Origin: Salvelinus alpinus
Lineage: Eukaryota > Chordata > Actinopteri > Salmoniformes > Salmonidae
Assembly: GCF_045679555.1 (NCBI RefSeq)
Contig: NC_092087.1
Span: 23,871,367 to 23,935,366, forward strand
DNA length: 64,000 nucleotides
Direction: 5' to 3'
Shown here: one piece after another, positions 12,086 to 23,100 of the stretch
How the letters are laid out: each line of letters opens with the position of its first letter
Numbering within the stretch: position 1 is the first letter of the stretch
Notes under the pieces: model-generated
What the model was told of the DNA's origin: nothing
The model's database searches: none
The model's input: only the letters and a program-made list of their open reading frames with translations
Position numbers and translations under genes: made by a program

Positions 12086-13268
12086 GGGGGTATGACATTT
12101 CTAGCACACAATCTGTAACGCTTCGGCAATACAGACTGAGTAGAGCCCTAAAGTAGGCTACATTTACTATATTTTACCTCACCAGCAGATGTTTACAATA
12201 TTTATATACATATGCTTATTGAGCCTATGATAGATTATACATAAACCATCAACGTCTTCAGTTACCATGTTTTGGTTGTGTGAGAAAATGCTTTTCTGGT
12301 CAAGTGATATAAATGTATTACATCTGCTATGTCTATGAGAGTTTCTGTGCAATTTGTTGCTGTAATCTGACATTTAGTTTTTACAGAAAATATGGCCTCG
12401 ATCGCCCACCTGCAGGTCTGGAAGGACATCAAAAGGAAGCTGGAACAGAATGATAGCTCAGAGTTCTCTTGTGGGCAAAACCAATGGCATCTCTGGGACC
12501 ACATGCCTTTCTTGTGCTGTGCAGAGCTTGGTGATATATGTCTGTGCCACCTCCTCCAGGAAACTCAACCCAAAAGGGCATATTCTATCAATCCCACACA
12601 GTCTCGTATTAACCGTCAGCTCTGCCATCTCTCACAGCAGCAGCCTCTGAATCTGCACACAGACAGTCTTACACCTGACCTCTGCTCCGCAAAATACATC
12701 ATCACCTACATGCTGTTAAAAGGAAAAACAGACAGCCATTTTGTTCTCATCGAAATCAAAGTAAACCCAGCTGTTTGTGGAAAAAATTAACTATGCTGTA
12801 AAAAAGAAACGTGTCAAAGTAAACCCATTTCAGAGACTGTCTAATGCAATCAGATGCAGCAGTTTTATCCAGCAATTGTTTTACACAGAGGCACTGGGTG
12901 CACACAGCAGAACTGTCCAAACAGGATTTATCTTGTTCAAAGGCACATCTTAAAATGTCTACTCATGGATAAACAAGCAATTGCTAAATTCTTAATTCTG
13001 CTCCGTTTTGGAGCATCTTTAGCATTTCATTTGAGTCTCATACCTCTATCCAGGGGGCTATCTTTTTGTATTCATCAATACTTTCCTTTCTTTGTTCACT
13101 TAAGTAAAATGAGATTATAAATAAATGGATGACAGTTCAGTGTCTGTGATGTTTCATTCCTCCACGGTACTGACTGTGAATTATATTGTGGTCTCTAGAT
13201 GAGTAGCCTTTAATGCACCATGTAGTGGAGACAATCCAGATGCCAAAGATCTTCTTTGTAGTTGGGCT
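12086..13268. other. intergenic stretch, no supportable gene
   Basis: The longest open frame (12392-12790, plus) starts at an ATG but shows no domain, no coding bias and no conserved neighbours. It lies downstream of the ataxin-1 family stop and could be 3' untranslated or chance sequence. Confidence 0.4.
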
Positions 13269-13905
13269 AGAGCAGTACGTCTCTACTGCTAGGGCAGTAC
13301 GTCTCTACTGCTAGGGCAGTACGTCTCTACTGCTAGGGCAGTACGTCTCTACTGCTAGGGCAGTACGTCTCTACTGCTAGGGCAGTACGTCTCTACTGCT
13401 AGGGCAGTACGTCTCTACTGCTAGGGCAGTACGTCTCTACTGCTAGGGCAGTACGTCTCTACTGCTAGGGCAGTACGTCTCTACTGCTAGAGCAGTACGC
13501 CTCTACTGCTAGGGCAGTACGCCTCTACTGCTAGGGCAGTACGCCTCTACTGCTAGGGCAGTACGCCTCTACTGCTAGGGCAGTATGCCTCTTCTGCTAG
13601 AGCAGTATGCCTCTTCTGCTAGAGCAGTATGCCTCTACTGCTAGGGCAGTATGTCTCTACTGCTAGGGCAGTATGTCTCTACTGCTAGAGCAGTATGCCT
13701 CTACTGCTAGGGCAGTATGCCTCTACTGCTAGGGCAGTATGCCTCTACTGCTAGGGCAGTATGCCTCTACTGCTAGGGCAGTATGCCTCTTCTGCTAGAG
13801 CAGTATGCCTCTTCTGCTAGAGCAGTATGCCTCTTCTGCTAGAGCAGTATGCCTCTACTGCTAGAGCAGTATGTCTCTACTGCTAGAGCAGTATGTCTCT
13901 AGCAG
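13269..13905. repeat. 22-bp minisatellite of tandem hairpins, next to the bmp7 stop codon
   Basis: About 29 head-to-tail copies of a 22-bp unit, GCAGTACGTCTCTACTGCTAGG. Within each unit GCAGTA and TACTGC are perfect reverse complements around a 6-base loop, so every unit can fold into a small stem-loop. Later units vary mainly in the loop (CG to TG, T to C) and at a spacer base (GGG to GAG). The array ends 80 bp from the bmp7 stop on the minus strand, so it is likely transcribed in the bmp7 3' untranslated region. It is not a CRISPR array, because there are no unique spacers. Confidence 0.9.
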
Positions 13906-13984
13906 CATAATCCCCATTTCCTCCTCTTCCTCATCTTCCTCCACTAGCCCCAGTGTATCCTGAGAAGAGGAAGTCTAATGGCGG

Positions 13985-14134
13985 TCAGTGACAGCCACAG
14001 GCTCTGACCACCATGTTCCGGTACTTCTTCAGAATGACATTGGAGCTGTCGTCAAAGTAGAGGACTGAGATGCCGTGGAGCTGGGTGGGGGCACAGCAGG
14101 GTTTGGGCACTGTCTCTGAGTTTATGAAGTGGAC
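13985..14134 (-). CDS. bmp7: bmp7 exon 7 (C-terminus)
   Basis: It encodes [19 protein letters not shown] to the terminal [10 protein letters not shown] and TGA. The polypyrimidine tract before its acceptor is an uninterrupted run of 19 C (plus-strand G at 14139-14157) followed by TCAG. Confidence 0.9.
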   Translation of the reverse strand, partial: VHFINSETVPKPCCAPTQLHGISVLYFDDSSNVILKKYRNMVVRACGCH

Positions 14135-17100
14135 CTGAGGGGGGGGGGGGGGGGGGGTAGAATAGAGCACTGTTATTAGAAATATTAAAGTGTGGGGTAA
14201 AATGTGCATTGATACTTTAGCAGTTTTCTTTACAGGATGCAGGACATCAAAGAGTGCTTTGATAAAAATGTTCAAAAATTAAAATAATTTACAATTTAAA
14301 GTAAAGACTCTACAGTGAAACCCTGAGAAAATGCCATATTCAACCCCCTCAGAAATGTATTATATGAAATATATAAATATTCTTGCCAGAGTCTGCACAA
14401 TGGCATGATTGGTAGCATTCATGTAGGAGTTGAGGGGAAAAGCGCATTCGCCCTGGCAGTAGTACGCTGCATAGCCCTCTGGTGCAATGATCCAGTCCTG
14501 AGGGGACAATTGAAAAAATGAATTTCTCATAACAACATCCAACAAATGGGAGATGGAGATAATGTCAGATTGAATCTATTCAAGTCATACTCCTATCTAA
14601 GTGGGTGAATAAAAAAGAAGAGGGGGTGCTCAGATCATTACAGTACAGAACAGAGATATCAGGACCTGGTGTGACATAAGGAGTCGTCATATTACTGTAC
14701 CTGCCATCCCAGATCTCTGAAGCTGACATACAGCTCATGCTTCTTACAGCCCTGTTTGGGGTCTGTGCTGAGGGTCTCTGAAGACAAAGGGGGAAATTAA
14801 CAGCATATAGATTAATCAGCACAATCAACTGTCATCACTTTCACTTAAACACTGTATAATAGATGTATTCCTAGTTAAATATTATTCATAGCCTGAATAT
14901 GAAGTTTACAAGTTTATAAAATGTTGACTGGCTCATTAACCTCCAAGTGGGTAATTTGTGTACCTGCTGCAGCCTCAGCAACCTTCAGTGCGTCCTGGGC
15001 ATTCCTGGGGTTTTTAGAGCGGTTGGGGTTGCGCCCCTTGTGGCCGTGGGCAGAGCGGACGCTGCGGAGGCGAACCTCAGTTCCCTTAAAGAAGGCCACC
15101 ATAAAGGGCTGCTTGTCCTGTAGCCCACTGCCCCACACCAGCCCTACTAGCCTGGGGTTCACACTCTGGCCTGTAGAGGGAGACAGAAATACATGCACAT
15201 GTCAGTCCAGGGTACATGTTGATATTTTTAAATTCAATGTTATGTGGTGGGTGTACCAGCCCTAGAGATCTATCTCTGTTGGACCAGCGGCCATTCAGTA
15301 CTCTTATAACTCTATGACAGTGACTCACCGTCCATGCTCTCTAGAGCCAGCTGCAGGCCCAGGTTCTGGTCCAGGTTCACCACCCACTGGTTACTGGTGG
15401 CTGTGATGTCAAACACCAGCCAGCCTTCCTCTATAGCCCACACCACACGCGTGTCCAGCAGGAACAGGTCCTCCTCACTGAGGGGCACATTGACTACAAA
15501 CATTAGATACACAGCACATAAAGTCTCAGTTAGATACACAACAAAGAGTTACAGACCTATGAAGTGTGTTCTTCTAAATTCTAACATCAGTTGCCACAAG
15601 TCTGGATAAACGTATATAGCCTTGCCACTTCACATTGCATTTCAAACCATTCTCCTCAGTGGCAGTTTGGGTTGCTGCTATGTAGTGCAGTATGTAAAAG
15701 TAAAGTAGTTATATAAAAGTTGATAGATAGCTGATACATATTCCAATAAATAGCAGAGACAGAAGAGATTAGCCACCCAGAGAGAACCCAGGATACAGTA
15801 AATCCAAAACAAGAGATGACATGCAGTGTCGATCTAACCCCACCGATAGCCATTATTAAAAGAGGTATCTTTATCACAGATGAGAATTCCCAGACTGATT
15901 GAAGCAGATATCACAGCTCTGGGGCAAATTTCACAGACAATGGATTTGTTTACAGATTGAGTTTCAGGCCCCCAGGCCCACAACACAGACTGTTTCTTTT
16001 TCTTGCCGCCTTGTTGTCTGTATGGAAGGCATGTGTGTCTCTGAATGACAATGGTGTTGTTCTTAGCACCGACATAGCCTCACTGTCACCTCTGTGCAAC
16101 AGGCCATGCCTACACATGACTGGGCTCTGATGTCACCTAGCAGGACAAGCTGTGTGTGTGTGTGTGTGTGTGTGTGTGAGTTTTTCCTAGGTGGACAAAT
16201 CAAACTGTTGTTCACTATAATCAAAACGCGTAGTGTGACCAAGAAGAGAGGGGTTGGGTGGAGGGAGGGGAGGGTTGCTAGGTATTAGAGAAGGAGGATT
16301 AAGTGAATGATGGCGGTGTGGGGAGTGAGGGTGGTGTTTGAGGGGGTGTTCTATATGGTCAAGGTGGGTCTCTGCAGTTTTAGGGAGTGGTATAGTGTTT
16401 TATAAGGCCACACACACAAAGATTAATGGAAGAGGTGTCACCTGTCAGGGGGCACCTGTAGCACCTGGTACACGCTCACATGGAAGGTCTCATTCTCATA
16501 GTGTTCTCCGATGTAGTCCTTGTAGATTCTGAACTCTGCAGCGGAGACAGCTTCCCCCTCTGGGATATGGGACAAATCAAAGCGGAATTCCCTGTTGTGC
16601 CGAGAAGACAGGACGTTCTGATCCAGCTCAACTGTTGAGAGGGGATAGTTGGAGAAAAGACGTTACTCACTACCCATACCAACTGATCCCGGATCAGCTT
16701 TTTCCAACAGCTAACCTCACCCATTAAAAGCTGCACAACTAACACAACGAACACTGACCCTGGAGGGTTAAAGGCACATCCCTTTTCTCCCCATATTCCC
16801 TGGTCTGTTGAAACAGTGGGGGGTGCATGTGTACCAACACACTCAGTGCTGTGAATACACTCCGATCAGCAGCCAGGTGGTGGTTTAATTCTGCCAAAAA
16901 ATGTTGCTGAATCAAAGTCTTCTGATCCACATTGCTCCGTCCACATCTCAGAAGCACTATGTCAAAAATAGGAAACTCCTGCTTCCATGAGAGAGTTGAT
17001 TGATCTTAACATCAGTCTGCATAAAGCGCCAATGGGGGGGGGGGGGCTCCATGTTTAAATTACACACGTGCTGACCACAAGAAAAGCCCCGTTAAAGCGA

Positions 17101-20100
17101 TGCCAGAAAAACCACAGTAGCCAATCCAATGCCCATACATACATCCTGAAGAAACACTATGATCCTAATGTCATAATCCTCAAAATGTTATCCATAATCA
17201 ACCATAGGAGAATACATTTAACCACTATACATGAAGTACTATATTCTGGAGGGGAATGATAATATAGATAGTATTTATGTGAATGGTCTTTCTGAGAGTA
17301 GGCTAGGCCTGATATCAGTCCCCCAACTGAGATCAACCCTGCCCTGAAACAGCTGAGCCACTCTCAGAGTTTCCACAATAATGGTGGTGGGGCAGAGCCA
17401 AAGATTTCCTGAAGGTTTCCAGCGCTGTGTTTTTACAGCGTTACCCAATGTGTTTGTCCTTGGAAAGCTTAGTGGAGGTCTCTTGAGCAACGGGGGACTT
17501 CCCACACTGGAGGTGTGCAGAGTGGAGCGATGATTACCCATCTTAAACACATCCTGCCCACTAGCAGCCCCCATGACATCATACGTCTGTCTCACTGGTG
17601 CCTTGGTATTGTTTCAGTACCGAATAACACACACACACACACACAACTTAATGCAGCACACATGCACCCAGGCCTTAAAGCCCAGAAAACAACTTTTAAC
17701 CACACACACACCGTAAAGAGCATTCTGAACCATGCTAGTCATTTGTTAAACGATGGAAAGAAACCCGGACGTTTTTATGAAGGCAATAATTGCTCGTAAG
17801 GTCTTGGTGTGTTTACGTTAGGGACCATTAGCTCCAGAGATCAGCCCTCAGATATGCAAACTTCTCTCTGTGAGGCATTTCAACACGTTTCTTAGTTCAT
17901 GACACAGGGTTCAACGTGCGGCGCTGGCGTGGCACAATCAATAGCCTGTTTGTTTATAATGAATCATTTTCAGCTGCCAATCAAAATATATGGGTGAAGT
18001 TTATGAAAATCCTACATCAGAGGCAAAACTAAAACCTAGAAAATCTACTTGGTATAAAATAAAGTAAGCTGGAACACAATGAAAATGCCTAATGAAAAAA
18101 ACACTTTCTTAATCAGATGTCTAAAATAACACATTTCACAGCACCTATCCAGTGGTGTATGTGACAATAAAACATTTTATTTTTTATTTTTTAACCTCTC
18201 CAACTACCCTGTCTTAGGTTCCATTAAAAATGTCTATATGCAAGTATGACAACATTCAGTGGCTTATGTTCCAAGACCCTATTTCTGAGATCAGATTATT
18301 TTATTCACCAAACAGGCTTTGTTAAACAAACCTTACACCTTGCTTAGCATTTCAGTTGAAACCGCGTCTTAGAAAAAAAGGAAACCATCTTTAAAGAAGG
18401 GATTAAAAAATGATTAGAGGAATTATACAATTTTGAGTATCGAGAACAAATACCCTGCATGAGCCGCTTATTTCCTCCCCAAATCAGATTACTATGACAG
18501 TCAGCTTTCAATTTAGCCTGTTGGGTTCACAAACCTGTTACAAGGCAAACTTTGACCATACAGCACCATCTTCTTAATTTAATTTCACATGGAGGAATGT
18601 GAAACATAACTGATAAGCCTGTCTCTTATTCCCATATGCGGCAGGTGTGTTCTCATGGAAGCAAGAACATCCCAAAGACATCTGTGTCTGCCTATGGCAG
18701 AGTCCCAACAAGAGGAACTAGCAGTACAGGAATGCAGGTCAACTAAGTCCAACCAGGAACCAGGCAGTCAGGTTATAGTCAGATTGCTTCAGCAGTGTAA
18801 AGTCAGACCTGAGCTCTCCACTCCACAGTATGGCTATAGCTCCATTATAACGACACAGATGTGCAGGCAAGCTACAGATGTGTGCGGTCAAACTGCAGCT
18901 GTATAGTCAGATGTGTTGCATAGTCATGGACATGAAATGAATACATATTGCTAGTGGGCAGACTGGATGGTGGTTGGGGATTCTAACAGTCCTGACTCTG
19001 TGGGGAAATGGTATATATACACACAAAGAAAATGAGTAAAAAAGGATACCCTACAGCAGTTTCATTTCAATATATTAAATTCACTTAGGGGAAAGAAGAA
19101 AAAATATGTCTGCCATTCCACAAGAACAGGGCATGAGAAGCCAAAGCTTTTTCCACCGTTAATTAGTTTAGGAAATGAAGGAAGCAAGACTAATAAAACT
19201 GAACTGATTCCATCATTTCCGAGATGCGTCAACATTGGCCACCTAAAAACCTGCACATTGAGAGAGGGGGTAGAAAAGTTCTTTCCCTCACTGGAAGCTG
19301 CGGTCTATCGAGGGGAAATTACTTAATCGAGTTTGGCTTTAAGCTATCACTCCAGAGGTCGACCGATTATGATTTTTCAACGCCGATACCGATACCGATT
19401 ATTGGAGGACCAAAAAAAGCCAATACCGATTAATCGGCCGATTTTTTAATGTATTTATTTATTTGTAATAATGACAATTACAACATTTACATTACATTTA
19501 AGTCATTTAGCAGACGCTCTTATCCAGAGCGACTTACAAATTGGTGCATTCACCTTATGATATCCAGTGGAACAACCACTTTACAATAGTGCATCTAACT
19601 CTTTTAAGGGGGGGGGTTAGAAGGATTACTTTATCCTATCCTAGGTATTCCTTAAAGAGGTGGGGTTTCAGGTGTCTCCGGAAGGTGGTGATTGACTCCG
19701 CTGACCTGGCGTCGTGAGGGAGTTTGTTCCACCATTGGGGTGCCAGAGCAGCGAACAGTTTTGACTGGGCTGAGCGGGAACTGTACTTCCTCAGAGGTAG
19801 GGAGGCGAGCAGGCCAGAGGTGGATGAACGCAGTGCCCTTGTTTGGGTGTAGGGCCTGATCAGAGCCTGAAGGTACGGAGGTGCCGTTCCCCTCACAGCT
19901 CCGTAGGCAAGCACCATGGTCTTGTAGCGGATGCGAGCTTCAACTGGAAGCCAGTGGAGAGAGCGGAGGAGCGGGGTGACGTGAGAGAACTTGGGAAGGT
20001 TGAACACCAGACGGGCTGCGGCGTTCTGGATGAGTTGTAGGGGTTTAATGGCACAGGCAGGGAGCCCAGCCAACAGCGAGTTGCAGTAATCCAGACGGGA

Positions 20101-23100
20101 GATGACAAGTGCCTGGATTAGGACCTGCGCCGCTTCCTGTGTGAGGCAGGGTCGTACTCTGCGAATGTTGTAGAGCATGAACCTACAGGAACGGGTCACC
20201 GCCTTGATGTTAGTTGAGAACGACAGGGTGTTGTCCAGGATCACGCCAAGGTTCTTAGCACTCTGGGAGGAGGACACAATGGAGTTGTCAACCGTGATGG
20301 CGAGATCATGGAACGGGCAGTCCTTCCCCGGGAGGAAGAGCAGCTCCGTCTTGCCGAGGTTCAGCTTGAGGTGGTGATCCGTCATCCACACTGATATGTC
20401 TGCCAGACATGCAGATGCAATTCGCCACCTGGTTATCAGAAGGGGGAAAGGAGAAGATTAATTGTGTGTCGTCTGCATAGCAATGATAGGAGAGACCATG
20501 TGAGGATATGACAGAGCCAAGTGACTTGGTGTATAGCGAGAATAGGAGAGGGCCTAGAACAGAGCCCTGGGGGACACCAGTGGTGAGAGCACGTGGTGCG
20601 GAGACAGATTCTCGCCACGCCACCTGGTGGCAGGACCTGTCAGGTAGGACGCAATCCAAGCGTGGGCCGCGCCGGAGATGCCCAACTAGGAGAGGGTGGA
20701 GAGGAGGATCTGATGGTTCACAGTATCAAAGGCAGCCGATAGGTCTAGAAGGATGAGAGCAGAGGAGAGAGAGTTAGCTTTAGCAGTGCGGAGCGCCTCC
20801 GTGACACAGAGAAGAGCAGTCTCAGTTGAATGACTAGTCTTGAAACCTGACTGATTTGGATCAAGAAGGTCATTCTGAGAGAGATAGTAGGAGAGCTGGC
20901 CAAGGACGGCACGTTCAAGAGTTTTGGAGAGAAAAGAAAGAAGGGATACTGGTCTGTAGTTGTTGACATCGGAGGTATCGAGTGTAGGTTTTTTCAGAAG
21001 GGGTGCAACTCTCGCTCTCTTGAAGACGGAAGGGACGTAGCCAGCGGTCAAGGATGAGTTGACCGCTGGATGAGTACAACAATACTGAATGAACACTTTT
21101 AGTTTAACTTAATATAATACATCAATAAAATCAATTTAGCCTCAAATAAATAATCAAACATGTTCAATTTGGTTTAAATAATGCAAAAACAAAGTGTTGG
21201 AGAAGAAAGTAAAAATGCAATATGTGCCATGTAAAAAAGCTAACGTTTACATTCCTTGCTCAGAACATGAGAACATATGAAAGCTGATGGTTCCTTTTAA
21301 CATGAGTCTTCAATATTCCCAGGTAAGGAGTTTTAGGTTGTAGTTATTATAGGACTGGGAGGCGCACTGGAGGCCTGGTGCGTGGAGCCGGCACAGGTGG
21401 CACCGGACTGGTGACACGCACTTCAGGGCGAGTGCGGGGAACTGGCACAGGACGTACCGGACTGGGGAGGCGCACTGGCGGCCTGGTGCGTGGAGCCGGC
21501 ACAGGTGGCACCGGACTGGTGACACGCACTTCAGGGCGAGTGCGGGGAGCTGGCACAGGATGTACCGGACTGGGGAGGCGCACTGGAGGCCTGGTGCGTG
21601 GAGCTGGCACAGGTGGCACCGGACTGGTGACACTCACTTCAGGTCGAGTGCGGGGAGCTGACACAGGATGTACCGGACTGGGGATGCGCACTGGCGGCCT
21701 GGTGCATGGAGCCGGCACAGGTGGCACCGGACTGTTGACACGCACTTCAGGTCGAGTGCGGGGAGCTGGCACAGGACGTACTGGACTGGGAAGGCGCACT
21801 GGAGGCCAGATGCGTGAAGCCGGCACAGACTTCACCAGACTGCTGACAGGCTCTTCAGGTCGAATGTTGAGCAGAACACACTTGACAAACATCTCTCTCC
21901 TCTCTCTCTCCCCCAACTTCTCCATCGCCTCCCTGACGGTCTCTGGCTCTTCCCTCTGCTCAGCCGCCAGCTCCATGTGCCCCCCCCCCAAAAAAAAAGA
22001 ATCTTGGGGTTTCTGTGGCAGCGGACTGAAGACACGCTCCTCATGGCGAGTGCGAGGAACCGGCAGAGGAGATACCGGGCTGGGAAGGCGCACTGGTGGC
22101 CTGGTGCATGGAGCCGGCACAGATGGCACCGGACTGATGGCACGCTCTTCAGCACGCCTGCGCTGTAGCCTACTCCTCGCCTCCACCTCTCTTCCGTATC
22201 CCCCATTGAATTCATCCACCGTCTGCCATTCGGGCTCTGGCACTCCCCGCTGTTCAGTCGATCACCCCATGTGCCACCCCCCAACAAAAATCGTGGGGTT
22301 TCTGTGGCCGCGGCTCCCGGCGTCGTCGTTGTCCTTCCTGATCTTTATGCGACTCCCGCCAAGGAAGGGTCTCGCATCCACTGTCAAGTTTTGACCTCTT
22401 TGTTGTGCAATTCCCCACTTGAAAAGGACAGTCCCTCCACATGAAGATTTTAACTGGATTTCACTCAATAAACAGCCATGGAATCAGTTGTTTGTCTTTT
22501 ATTTACCATTCTTTGGTTGGCAGTAAACAGGTGAAAAACCTCAAAAAAGAGATGACAAATATAAGTTACTATTTGAGTTGACAGCCCAATCAAATACACA
22601 AAATTATCCACATTCATCCCAGATAAACACATTTCTGCCACCATAAAACACAAGGTTTCCACTTTTAAGCAAATGTTTCCCAAAATAGAAACCCACCATT
22701 TTTAATTAAATGAGCAGAATCAGCATATTTTTATCTAAATTTGCATTTTTGCCAAATACATTCAAACTATTTTTAGTAGTAAAAAATTACATTTATTTTC
22801 TAATCAGTAGTTTTAAACAGACAAATCTTTCATTTTTTAGCCAAAGATTTTTTAGACTATACATTTGTTACTGAATTAAGAACTTGGTTTACTAAGATTT
22901 CTACAAAGTTTAAATTACTTTTAACCATTTCAAACAAGTTCTTTGTCAACAATGAATTTGGCTCTTCTTACTTTTCCTTTATACCCCACAAACAACATTT
23001 GAAGTTATAAATACCACTGCAAAAGTCCTATCAAAGTTAAGAGTTAAGAGTCTGTGTTTTCCAGAGTATCATTAGCAGTGCACTGCTTAAGTCAGTATAG

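Noticed and set aside
12392-12790. 132-codon open frame starting with ATG
   Set aside because: No recognisable domain, no splice partner and an amino-acid composition that looks random. It is probably downstream non-coding sequence.
13269-13905. Array of short direct repeats resembling a CRISPR locus
   Set aside because: The units are contiguous without unique spacers, the genome is vertebrate, and there are no cas genes. It is a minisatellite. The same holds for 52611-52837.
21378-22394. Glycine-rich 338-codon frame on plus ([19 protein letters not shown] type)
   Set aside because: It is the antisense shadow of the proline-rich repeat ORF on minus. The homology between element copies is in the minus frame.
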